A model generated the notes under the pieces. That model was not told where the DNA came from and did no database searches. It worked only from the letters and a program-made list of their open reading frames with translations. The position numbers and the translations under genes were made by a program. A stretch of 7,145 bases of DNA from positions 1 to 7,145 of the forward strand of contig JAOUDB010000131.1 in NCBI GenBank assembly GCA_029859485.1. The letters run 5' to 3'. The first letter of the stretch is position 1, and each line of letters starts with the position of its first letter. Origin of the DNA: Desulfuromonadales bacterium (GTDB lineage: Bacteria > Desulfobacterota > Desulfuromonadia > Desulfuromonadales > BM103). This document shows, piece after piece, positions 1-5,593 of the stretch.

Positions 1-278
1 TCCGACTGCTATTTCGCGATGCCGGTGGTAATTTGACGGGTAAGAGCTGGCAGGCTCACGGCATTGGTTATGATCGACGCATCCCTGCTAAGGGCATGGA
101 TAGAGAAGTTTATCGTATTCCGTTGCCCGGCAAAGGCGATTACCAGGTCACCTCTCGCCTTATGTACCGATCAATGACACAAAATTCTCTGGATATGATT
201 ACCGAGCGCACCGGAGAAGTTTTACCCCCAGTTGTTAGTGTGGAAATGGCGGCTGCACGAACCAACGTCAAGTTCTAG
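1..278 (+). CDS. C-terminal fragment of a secreted, probably multiheme-cytochrome-like protein
   Basis: The reading frame is open from the window edge (first full codon at base 3) to a TAG at 276-278, so the visible 91 or so residues are only the C-terminus. An internal TTG at base 33 is not a credible start, because the frame continues upstream. The fragment reads as a beta-rich domain: H-GIGYDRRIPAKG, then EVYRIPLPGKGDYQVTSRL with MYRS, ending LPPVVSVEMA. In my experience a YDxRI...G...Y.fplp...v.arLxYR pattern followed by a short LP(P/I)V..MA tail closes several exported multiheme c-type cytochromes of metal-reducing bacteria. No CXXCH haem motif lies in the visible part, so this is inference from the tail alone. 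A probable terminator follows at 312-343. Any secreted protein with a C-terminal beta-sandwich is an alternative. Confidence 0.5.
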   Translation, partial: RLLFRDAGGNLTGKSWQAHGIGYDRRIPAKGMDREVYRIPLPGKGDYQVTSRLMYRSMTQNSLDMITERTGEVLPPVVSVEMAAARTNVKF

Positions 279-311
279 GTGAACTTTTTCGAACAGGAAT
301 CAATGGGGGCG

Positions 312-343
312 GGGCTCATCGAAGAGTTCAGCCCTCTTTGTTT
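312..343 (+). terminator. Probable intrinsic terminator of the upstream plus-strand gene
   Basis: GGGCT (312-316) can pair with AGCCC (330-334) across a 13-nt loop. The T-rich stretch TCTTTGTTTG follows. It sits about 34 nt past the TAG of the only plus-strand gene on this side. The stem is short (5 bp) and the loop is long, so the call is moderate. Confidence 0.4.
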
Positions 344-355
344 GTGGGAAGAGCT

Positions 356-446
356 AAAAGAAAGAGCGCCCCCGGGAAAAGCTCTCGTGTAACGAATGGT
401 CGGGGTAACTGGATTCGAGCCAACGCCCCCCCTGCTCCCGAAGTCT
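356..446 (-). repeat. tRNA-Pro(CGG) 3'-half plus terminator cassette, copy A
   Basis: Read on the minus strand from 446 down, this copy holds GAC and the anticodon-loop sequence TTCGGGA (CGG anticodon). Next come the 3' anticodon-stem strand GCAGG and a G-rich, slightly expanded variable region. The T arm is GTTGG-CTCGAAT-CCAGT, with T54 changed to C, and it is followed by acceptor TACCCCG, discriminator A and an encoded CCA at 399-397. After about 11 nt comes a hairpin, AGAGC (385-381) pairing with GCTCT (367-363), then TTCTTTT. The D arm, acceptor 5' strand and 5' anticodon-stem strand are absent, so this cannot be a working tRNA. Copies B and C share the same order. It is the best-preserved copy in the T arm and lies downstream of the rhodanese gene and its terminator. 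Confidence 0.8.
363..385 (-). terminator. Terminator hairpin inside repeat copy A
   Basis: On the minus strand AGAGC (385-381) pairs with GCTCT (367-363), and the tail is TTCTTTT (362-356). The 13-nt loop still holds the C/G-rich core that forms the upper stem in copies B and C, so this copy appears partly decayed. Confidence 0.5.
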
Positions 447-610
447 TTGAAACAACGTGAATCGGTACGTCACAATGAGTTTGTCTGCCAGGGTATTCCT
501 TGCAGCACAGATTTAAATGGCTACGGTTGTAGGGTTTCTGAGACGTCAGCGAGAAGGTCCGGTCCTGAGGTAAAAACTTGGGAGAGGGAGGGGAGGCTGA
601 ATTGTGGAAA
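447..610. other. Intergenic stretch, no gene seen
   Basis: No frame on either strand has a plausible start, ribosome site and protein-like composition here. The longer open frames crossing it (plus 396-647, minus 678-328) run through the tRNA-like repeat and the rhodanese terminator, and their translations are proline- and leucine-rich without family character. A small palindrome, ATTTAAAT, lies at 511-518. The sequence AAAAACTTGG at about 574 resembles sequence beside repeat copy C (near 5288-5297), but the match is too short to prove a longer shared element. Confidence 0.5.
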
Positions 611-639
611 TGAAAAGCCCCAACCGGGAGGGCTGGGGC
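611..639 (-). terminator. Strong intrinsic terminator of the rhodanese gene
   Basis: On the minus strand GCCCCAGCC (639-631) pairs with GGTTGGGGC (625-617), giving 9 bp with one G-U. The loop is 5 nt and TTTTCA (616-611) follows. It lies about 84 nt past the rhodanese stop codon and points the same way. On the plus strand no T-tract follows, so it works in one direction only. Confidence 0.8.
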
Positions 640-722
640 AGGATTGAAATTATGTAATTGCTGGTGTAATTCAATCAATGGGAATGTTTAAAGCGGGCCC
701 TTATCGTTATACAAGTTGCTTC

Positions 723-1466
723 TCAGTTGGACGCAACCTCCTGTTCGACAGGTCGGCCTTCAAGAACCCATTGTTGGAGACCACCCTCTACCACCACAAC
801 AAGCATGTACCCTTTACCAACCAAATATCTTGCTGCGGTTTCTGATCGTTTTCCTTTTAAACACATAATCGCAATTTTTTTGTTTTTAGGCAGTTGCGAA
901 AGACTGACATTAAGACTGTCGAGTGGAATATGCTTTCGTTTCGCATGATTAATATGAAACTTGTTTGTGTCTTGTTCGAGGTTGATGTCAAGCAGGATTA
1001 CATCTTCTGTGTCCAGCAGCTTTGATAGCTCTTCAGTTGAGATCTTCTTTACTTCGACATCGGGTAATGTATTCGTGCTTTCCAAAGGATAGCCAGCTTT
1101 CTCCCAACTGGGGAGCCCCTCTCGGAAGGCGTAAACATTTTTATATCCAAGCTCTACCGCTTTCTCAGCAGCTCGCCAGGAAGCAACGCATTTAACACCA
1201 AGACAATAGAATATAAGTGGCTTTCTTTTGTCGACAGGCAGCTCATATTCCATCATTGCCGGAGTGATGTTGATAGAGCCCTTGATATGTTTGTGCTCAT
1301 ATTCCATTGGACTCAATGGGAAGATAACAAGCGCTTCGTCTTTGTCCATCATTGCTTTCACGCCTGCTGCGTCGATGTCATGATAGCCGTTTTTCGCAAA
1401 GGAAAGACCTGAAGTCACCAAGACAAATAAAATACCTGCCGACAGAAACAACAAAATATTTTTCAT
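723..1466 (-). CDS. Exported tandem rhodanese-like sulfurtransferase, 247 aa
   Basis: Two rhodanese domains follow a Sec signal peptide (MKNILLFLSAGILFVLV..., cleavage likely after SFA near residue 24), so the protein should act in the periplasm. Domain 1 (about 27-130) has HIKGSINI and the active-site loop C88-LGVK-C93, then the FREGLPSWEKAGYP tail typical of the fold. Domain 2 (about 138-240) has C202-LKGKRS, a standard six-residue sulfur-accepting loop, then VEGGLQQWVLEGRP. The start at 1466 is preferred over the longer frame from 1502, because the signal peptide begins there and GGGGG stands 5-6 nt upstream. The usual LIDVR before the domain 1 loop is replaced by VIFPLSPMEYEHKHI, so domain 1 may be altered in activity. 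The family moves sulfane sulfur from donors such as thiosulfate or polysulfide to thiophilic acceptors. The substrate here is unknown. Confidence 0.88.
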   Translation of the reverse strand: MKNILLFLSAGILFVLVTSGLSFAKNGYHDIDAAGVKAMMDKDEALVIFPLSPMEYEHKHIKGSINITPAMMEYELPVDKRKPLIFYCLGVKCVASWRAAEKAVELGYKNVYAFREGLPSWEKAGYPLESTNTLPDVEVKKISTEELSKLLDTEDVILLDINLEQDTNKFHINHAKRKHIPLDSLNVSLSQLPKNKKIAIMCLKGKRSETAARYLVGKGYMLVVVVEGGLQQWVLEGRPVEQEVASN

Positions 1467-1544
1467 TTTTACCCCCTGGATTGCATAATCTAATAGCCAC
1501 AAATCCTTAAGTGTACATCTAAGGACAAACTCTGGCCTTGAGTA

Positions 1545-1573
1545 AATTAATATATTTTAGTGTGTTCAGTCAA
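1545..1573 (-). promoter_or_regulatory. Candidate sigma-70 promoter for the rhodanese gene
   Basis: On the minus strand TTGACT (1573-1568) matches the -35 box well. An AT-rich stretch follows, offering TATTAA at 15-nt spacing or TTAATT at 17-nt spacing (within 1552-1545). It is about 80 nt before the start codon. The -10 match is weak. Confidence 0.35.
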
Positions 1574-1647
1574 ATGTTTTAGTGGGTGTGCAGGCTGTTG
1601 CGACGTCGTTGGCCGTACGATTGTAGTCAACGCCCCAGAGAAGCCCC

Positions 1648-1743
1648 GGAGACAAAAAAATAAGAGCGACCCCGAAAAGGTCGCTCCTTGTAAATACTGG
1701 TCGGGGTGACATTATTTGAAATTGCGACCGGTTCACGAAGTCA
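1648..1743 (-). repeat. tRNA-Pro 3'-half plus terminator cassette, copy B
   Basis: This copy has the same order as copy A on the minus strand. GAC is followed by a mutated anticodon loop (TTCGTGA) and a diverged variable region. The T-loop is TTCAAAT with a weakened T stem, the acceptor strand is intact as CACCCCG, and A-CCA ends at 1699. After about 12 nt comes a perfect hairpin and a T-rich tail. The tRNA part has drifted most here, while the terminator is the best preserved. It starts about 119 nt beyond the mgtE stop, in the same direction, and is the only clear terminator for that operon. Copies B and C also share the stretch just past the T-tail (GTCTCCG against GTCCTCCG), so the repeat extends slightly beyond the tail. 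Confidence 0.72.
1653..1686 (-). terminator. Intrinsic terminator at the end of the GNAT-M20-mgtE operon (inside repeat copy B)
   Basis: On the minus strand GAGCGACC (1686-1679) pairs perfectly with GGTCGCTC (1671-1664) over a 7-nt loop. It is followed by TTATTTTTTTG (1663-1653). This is a textbook rho-independent terminator, with no other candidate between it and the mgtE stop at 1862. Confidence 0.8.
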
Positions 1744-1861
1744 AGGTTGTTGCTGTGAAAGAGTCGTCTAAGTTAGCCGGCTGGGTATGGAACACTCAAG
1801 CTCTTGAGACCATTGTTTGATAGCTACCATGCCCGAGTAGTTCACTTCTCTTGCCGAGCGG
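1744..1861. other. mgtE 3' untranslated region, no gene seen
   Basis: This lies between the mgtE stop and repeat copy B. It holds a near-perfect 14-nt dyad, CTCAAG-CT-CTTGAG (1795-1808), and an 8-nt palindrome, AGCCGGCT (about 1774-1781). The dyad spacer is too short for a stable RNA hairpin, so it could be a protein-binding site or chance. Confidence 0.4.
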
Positions 1862-3226
1862 TTACTGGAGTCTATTAAGTAGCAGTGAAGCAAAACTGAG
1901 GACAAAGAAGAAACCGCACATATCCGTAACTGTTGTTAACAGCGGGCTTGAAACCAGTGCCGGATCGAGTCTGATCCGTTTCAGCAACAGAGGGATCAAG
2001 CCGCCGAGACAAACGGCTACGACGGTATTAACCGCCAAAGCGCCGCCGACCACCAGACCCAGAAATGGATTGCCTTTCCAGAGATAGGCAACTCCACCGA
2101 GCAGAATCCCGAGAGCCAGGCCGTTGAGGATGCCAAGACTGATTTCCTTGCCAAGAACACGCATGATTTCCGTAGGGCGGACAAGCCCCAGAGACAACTC
2201 GCGCATACTGACAGCCACCGCCTGGTTTCCCGAGCAGCCGCTCATGTCACTGACCATCGGCAGAAAAACAGCCAAGGCTATGACAGCCGTGAGGGTGTCC
2301 TGATAGAGAGCGATGACACTGGCGGCGATGATGTTCAGCACGATATTCAGGGACAGCCAGGAGAGCCTGCGCCCCGACCGGGACAGGAGGGGCATGGAGC
2401 GGAACTCCTCGCCACCAACGATACCGGAGAGTCCGAGGAACTGTTTTGTGCTCTGCTTCTGATGCGCTTCTTCTACCGCCTCGGGCAGAACGATGCCGAG
2501 AAGTTTTTCCTCGGCATCAATAACCGGAACGCCAAACAGGTTGTGCTCTTCAAAAAAATTGCGTAAATCCTCCAGCGAGGCGTCTACACTGACCTTGTAG
2601 GGGTTGCCGATCATTAGGTTGCTGAGTTTGGTCGTGCGGCTCGGGAAAAGCAGATCGCGCATGCGCAAGACACCCTGCAGCCGGTTGTCTTCATCAGTCA
2701 CATAGAGATACTGGACGTCGTAATCGGCGTAGTCCTCACGGTTGGCCTGCAGGTCATCGAGAACATCCTGGACACGCTGTTCCGCACGGAAGTCGAGGTA
2801 TTCAGAGAGCATCAGACCGCCTGCAGTATCAGGGGCATAGGTCAGAAACTGTCGCGCCTCTTCAGCCTCTTCCGGGTCCATCTGTTCGATGATCGCATGG
2901 GCGTCTTTTTCATCAAGTTCGCCGAGCAGGTCGGCAACATGGTCGCTGCCCAGTTCTTCCAGAATGGCAGCCGCCTGTTCCGGCGAGAGGTCTTCGATGA
3001 GAACGGCAGCCTGGGTGTCGGAAATGTCTTCGATCACTTCGGCCGCGTCCTCAGGTTCAAGCAGGGTCAACAATCGACTCTGTTCAGCTGCCGTCAGGCG
3101 AGAGACCGCGAGCGCCGTATCGGCGGGATTGATACTGTTCAGAAAATCGTTAATCTGCTCCGGGTCGTCTGTCCCGACCAGTTCCGATAACTGTTCCCAT
3201 GGCTTTTTAAGCTCCTGAGTCTGCAT
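1862..3226 (-). CDS. mgtE: MgtE-family magnesium transporter, 454 aa
   Basis: The length and layout match the MgtE family. A helical acidic N domain spans about 20-135 (PEDAAEVIEDI and SPEQAAAILEEL repeats). Two CBS domains follow at about 136-198 and 203-260, and five membrane segments fill about 288-452. The family forms homodimeric Mg2+ channels of the inner membrane that the cytosolic N and CBS domains close when Mg2+ is plentiful. The pore region carries PMVSDMSGCSGNQ (323-335) and LTTVTDMCGF (430-439). Asp435 falls where the family's pore Mg2+-binding aspartate lies. The start at 3226 is supported by the full N domain, although the ribosome site (GGAT, 6 nt upstream) is weak. It follows the peptidase gene by 36 nt and is the last gene of a three-gene unit ending at the copy B terminator. 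The 36-nt gap is too short for an M-box riboswitch. Confidence 0.95.
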   Translation of the reverse strand: MQTQELKKPWEQLSELVGTDDPEQINDFLNSINPADTALAVSRLTAAEQSRLLTLLEPEDAAEVIEDISDTQAAVLIEDLSPEQAAAILEELGSDHVADLLGELDEKDAHAIIEQMDPEEAEEARQFLTYAPDTAGGLMLSEYLDFRAEQRVQDVLDDLQANREDYADYDVQYLYVTDEDNRLQGVLRMRDLLFPSRTTKLSNLMIGNPYKVSVDASLEDLRNFFEEHNLFGVPVIDAEEKLLGIVLPEAVEEAHQKQSTKQFLGLSGIVGGEEFRSMPLLSRSGRRLSWLSLNIVLNIIAASVIALYQDTLTAVIALAVFLPMVSDMSGCSGNQAVAVSMRELSLGLVRPTEIMRVLGKEISLGILNGLALGILLGGVAYLWKGNPFLGLVVGGALAVNTVVAVCLGGLIPLLLKRIRLDPALVSSPLLTTVTDMCGFFFVLSFASLLLNRLQ

Positions 3227-3262
3227 AACACATCCAATATGAGTAAGGGTTTGATTTGACTT

Positions 3263-4384
3263 TCAACCGAGAGCCAGCGCTGCATAGACTCGGGCAGCGG
3301 CTTCAACCTCGGCCAGGCTGGTCTGCTCATCGGCGGTATGTGCTGTTTCCAGTGACCCAGGTCCAAGAATGAACGGTTTGCTGCCAGCCTGGTAGAAAAG
3401 GTTGCCATCGGAGTGCGAGCGGAACGGTACAAATTCCAGAGGCAGGTTGAGTAGTGGATAAACCTCTTCGAGAATCGTTGACAATTGTTTATCGGGCTCC
3501 AGTTGATAGCCACCGGATTCGAACGCGAAATCGAACTCCAGTTCCAGCCCCTTGATCGCTCGTCGAGATTTGACCAGAAGCGCTTCCAGGTCACGGCGTA
3601 CAGCAGCCGGGTCAGTATCGGGAGAAAGGTGCAGGTCGATCATCGCCTCGCAGCGGTCCGGCACCACGAAGCCGGCTCGCGATGAGCTCATCTCGCGGAT
3701 CGAATAAACCAGTTTCGATGGGGTCTGGTCCAGCAACGGCGAGCGCTCCAGTTGCAATAAGACCCGCAGCATCGACTCGATGGCGTTGTGCCCGAGCTCT
3801 GGCAACGAAGAGTGGATACGGCGACCCTGGGTGACCAGGGATATTTCCATATAACCAAAATGGCTGAAGGCCGGCAACATCGAAGTCGGCTCGCCGATAA
3901 TCACCCGTTCGGGACAATGCTCCTGCAGAAACCGCATGCTGCCATCACCGTTTTCCTCTTCGCCGACCGCCAGCAGTAATCCGAGCGAAGGGCGCTGTGC
4001 CTCAGGCAAGGTCGCCAGCGCCAGCCAGGCCTCGACCATCGCCGCGCAGCCGCCTTTCATGTCGGCACTGCCCAGGCCACGCACAACACCCCATTCTTCG
4101 ACGGCGGCGTACTCGTCGATATCCCAGGCAGCGACCGTGTCGACATGTCCGACCAGGTAAAGAGAGGGTTCCCCGGGCCCCATAGTGGCCACCAGGTTGT
4201 AACGTTCCCCCTCAACCTCCTGGCGACGTAACTTAACTCCCTCCATGGTCAATCGTTCTTCGAGGTAAAGCTGGATGTCCTCTTCTTTCCCTGAAGGGGA
4301 GTAGATATCGATCATGTCCATCAGCGTCTTTCGCAGGCGCTGCGGGTCAATCTCTTTCCAGACCTGCTCTAGTAAGTTATTCAT
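3263..4384 (-). CDS. M20-family zinc metallopeptidase/deacylase (ArgE/DapE/CPG2-like), 373 aa
   Basis: All the metal and catalytic motifs of the di-zinc M20 family are visible. They are GHVDTV (H80, D82), the bridging aspartate in SADMKGG (D108), GEEE (catalytic base E142, ligand E143), IIGEP (E165) and ETAHTADE (H349). A lid/dimerisation domain with R-IHSSLPELGHNAI spans about 180-290. Members hydrolyse N-acyl amino acids or peptides in the cytosol, for example acetylornithine or succinyl-diaminopimelate. The substrate cannot be read from these motifs. ATG at 4384 is chosen over TTG at 4390: AAGG stands 7-8 nt before the ATG but abuts the TTG. The upstream GNAT gene stops 2 nt before, which implies coupled translation. 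Confidence 0.9.
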   Translation of the reverse strand: MNNLLEQVWKEIDPQRLRKTLMDMIDIYSPSGKEEDIQLYLEERLTMEGVKLRRQEVEGERYNLVATMGPGEPSLYLVGHVDTVAAWDIDEYAAVEEWGVVRGLGSADMKGGCAAMVEAWLALATLPEAQRPSLGLLLAVGEEENGDGSMRFLQEHCPERVIIGEPTSMLPAFSHFGYMEISLVTQGRRIHSSLPELGHNAIESMLRVLLQLERSPLLDQTPSKLVYSIREMSSSRAGFVVPDRCEAMIDLHLSPDTDPAAVRRDLEALLVKSRRAIKGLELEFDFAFESGGYQLEPDKQLSTILEEVYPLLNLPLEFVPFRSHSDGNLFYQAGSKPFILGPGSLETAHTADEQTSLAEVEAAARVYAALALG

Positions 4385-4386
4385 TA

Positions 4387-4887
4387 TCAAGCCTTTGTCC
4401 GTCTTTTTCGCTTCTTGGAAAGATTGAGGGTCATGTAAACGTGTTGCTGGATGTTGTCAAAGCCTTGTTTCTTAAAGAAATGGATGCCGGCCTCGTTGTC
4501 AGCGTCGGTGTCGATGATGATCATGCGCACCCCTTGCTCGACCATCCGACCCTTGATCTCTTCAAACAGGGCTTTTCCTGCTCCGCATTTCTGCAAATTT
4601 GGACGGGTTCCGATCCAGACAAGGTAACCGTACTTCCAGGCCGAGTTGTGTTTCTCCACGGTTGTAGCGAGGGCGAAGCCGACCACCTCCTCATTCAACT
4701 CTGCAACAATGCAGAGTTCACTGTCCGAATTAAACAGGGTGGTGATTTCATATTCGTCCCAGGTCCGGTACATGCTGGAAGAATATTCCGACGTGAAGAG
4801 CTGTTCTCCGAGATGGAAAACGGCAGCCAGGTCGTCAATGGTCATAATGCGAATAACAAGTTCTTCGGGGGAAAGTATTTTGCTCAT
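4387..4887 (-). CDS. GNAT-family N-acetyltransferase, 166 aa
   Basis: A single GNAT domain covers residues about 10-155. The acetyl-CoA pyrophosphate-binding loop is R95-PNLQKCGAGKALFEEI, with Q99-KCGAG giving the Q-x-x-G-x-G/A pattern. The strand IIIDTDADNEAGIHFFKKQGF (123-143) is the usual core before the last helix and beta bulge. The overall form is closest to RimI-like or small-molecule acetyltransferases that transfer acetyl from acetyl-CoA to an amine. The acceptor is unknown. The protein ends in a strongly basic tail (KKRKRRTK) that could bind RNA or a ribosomal surface, though that is speculation. An in-frame TGA two codons upstream (4891-4893) supports the ATG at 4887, with a weak GGTGA site. 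It is the first gene of the operon with the M20 peptidase and mgtE. An acetylase beside a deacylase hints at related substrates. Confidence 0.88.
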   Translation of the reverse strand: MSKILSPEELVIRIMTIDDLAAVFHLGEQLFTSEYSSSMYRTWDEYEITTLFNSDSELCIVAELNEEVVGFALATTVEKHNSAWKYGYLVWIGTRPNLQKCGAGKALFEEIKGRMVEQGVRMIIIDTDADNEAGIHFFKKQGFDNIQQHVYMTLNLSKKRKRRTKA

Positions 4888-5180
4888 ATGTCACCGTCTG
4901 CAGGGCAAGGCACAAGCACGTGCATGGTTGTTTTGAAAGGTCAGGGCCTCGGCTATTCTTCTGAATTGCCGGAGGACAACAACCTATCATCACTCAGATT
5001 CTTTAAAAAAAATAGCCTAAAATAATTGTCCAAATAGTTATTTGTCAGGTTTGAAGTCACTATACCTTGTTGCTAGAGGTTACCGAGATATTCCGGAGAA
5101 AAGGATGGACTGTGAGGGGAAGGTTGATTGTCGTTGATAGGTCAATTGGATGAAAATCTCGCAAACAAACCGGCACAGGA
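4888..5180. other. Leader/intergenic region upstream of the GNAT operon
   Basis: No credible gene is seen. The long plus-strand frame covering part of it (4441-5025) is the antisense shadow of the GNAT gene. It contains a candidate minus-strand promoter (5019-5048) and an 8-nt palindrome, GCACGTGC (4916-4923), that could be a regulator site or chance. Its right end borders the T-tail of repeat copy C. Confidence 0.45.
5019..5048 (-). promoter_or_regulatory. Candidate promoter for the GNAT-M20-mgtE operon
   Basis: On the minus strand CTGACA (5048-5043) and TATTTT (5024-5019) are separated by 18 nt. They match 5/6 and 4/6 of the sigma-70 boxes. The implied transcript start near 5012 leaves a leader of about 125 nt. 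No attenuator or riboswitch fold was recognised in it. Confidence 0.35.
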
Positions 5181-5280
5181 CGGAGGACAAAAAGAAAAAG
5201 CGCCCCCGGGGAGGGCACTCTTATGTAACTAATGGTCGGGATGTCCGAATTCGAACCAGCAATCCCTGCTCCCGAAGTCG
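5181..5280 (-). repeat. tRNA-Pro(CGG) 3'-half plus terminator cassette, copy C
   Basis: Read on the minus strand from 5280, this copy has GAC, an intact anticodon loop TTCGGGA, GCAGG and a variable region. T-arm GCTGG-TTCGAAT-TCGGA follows, with a perfect canonical T-loop but a decayed 3' stem. Acceptor CATCCCG and A-CCA end at 5233. The terminator hairpin follows 13 nt later, then a T-rich tail. A 13-nt block, GACTTCGGGAGCA, is identical to copy A. The tRNA 5' half is again absent and the flank right of 5280 is unrelated to copies A and B. It lies downstream of the glutaminase and broken small gene, in the same direction. Confidence 0.78.
5189..5219 (-). terminator. Intrinsic terminator inside repeat copy C
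   Basis: On the minus strand AGTGCCC (5219-5213) pairs with GGGCGCT (5205-5199) over a 7-nt loop, giving 7 bp with one U-G pair. The tail is TTTTTCTTTTTG. The pair at the third position works as U-G only in minus-strand RNA, being C/A in plus-strand RNA, so the terminator points left. It would end transcripts from the glutaminase side. Confidence 0.75.
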
Positions 5281-5284
5281 ACGC

Positions 5285-5310
5285 AAAAAAAACTTGGCGA
5301 GAAGAAAAGC
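5285..5310 (-). terminator. Weak possible terminator after the broken small gene
   Basis: On the minus strand TGGC and GCCA can pair across a loop of about 10 nt, followed within 2 nt by eight Ts (5292-5285). The stem is only 4-5 bp, so this may just be a T-run. Copy C, a few bases further on, has the stronger terminator. Confidence 0.3.
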
Positions 5311-5323
5311 CAGCCTCTTTTAG

Positions 5324-5524
5324 TTAATTAACTTCCTTTGCCAACGTTTTTTCGTAGTTCGATATCTTGTTTTTCTGTTGCATCTGTTGCTGCCGTAATT
5401 TTGTCATTGCCTCGTTTATCTTGATCTTTTCCTCCTCGCTGGATTCGGAGAGGTTTTCTTACAAAACTTCGAGCTGTTTTTCAACCTCTATTAAATAAAC
5501 TTTCATTATTTCTTCGCGTGTCAT
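5324..5524 (-). pseudogene. Small charged coiled-coil-like gene (66 codons) interrupted by an in-frame TAA
   Basis: From ATG at 5524 the frame gives MTREEIMKVYLIEVEKQLEVL and then TAA (5461-5459). In the same frame it continues for 44 more codons with unchanged character: ENLSESSEEEKIKINEAM, then LRQQQMQQKNKISNYEKTL, stopping at TAA 5326-5324. The composition is E/K/Q-rich with heptad-like hydrophobics, suggesting a single long helix or helical hairpin. The interrupting codon sits where Gln would fit, so one C-to-T change from CAA explains it. A GGGA ribosome site lies 8 nt before the ATG. It follows the glutaminase stop by 69 nt, probably on the same transcript. No family is recognised. Alternatives are a real 21-aa peptide, or internal restart at a later Met. 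Confidence 0.6.
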
Positions 5525-5545
5525 CTCCAGAATCCCTTTCCTTGG

Positions 5546-5569
5546 GTCTGTCGGCGAAATCCGGCAGAC
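5546..5569. other. Hairpin between glutaminase and the small broken gene
   Basis: GTCTGTCGG (5546-5554) and CCGGCAGAC (5561-5569) form a 9-bp stem with a 6-nt loop. The central pair is G-U in plus-strand RNA but an A-C mismatch in minus-strand RNA. No T-tract follows on either side, so it is not a simple terminator. It may be an mRNA processing or stability element of the glutaminase transcript. The palindrome AAGGCCTT (5572-5579) lies beside it. Confidence 0.45.
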
Positions 5570-5593
5570 TGAAGGCCTTAAAAATGTGCGGGC

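Noticed and set aside
397..446. Functional tRNA gene at repeat copy A (and likewise copies B and C)
   Set aside because: The D arm, 5' acceptor strand and 5' anticodon-stem strand are missing in all three, so no cloverleaf can form.
396..647. Plus-strand frame starting MVGVTGFEPTPP
   Set aside because: It is the antisense reading of the tRNA-Pro-like T arm. This MVGVTGFEP type of frame is a known artefact of tRNA antisense sequence, and it runs on into the rhodanese terminator.
2889..3218. Plus-strand frames opposite the mgtE N domain
   Set aside because: They are Ser/Ala-rich antisense shadows of the acidic MgtE N domain.
3227..3262. Mg2+ riboswitch (M-box) before mgtE
   Set aside because: The gap is only 36 nt, far too short for an M-box, and no such fold is visible.
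3139..3594. 151-codon minus-strand frame across the M20/mgtE junction
   Set aside because: It overlaps two convincing genes in a shifted frame and has no recognisable motif.
4441..5025. 194-codon plus-strand frame
   Set aside because: It lies opposite the GNAT gene, whose motifs are intact. Its translation has no family character.
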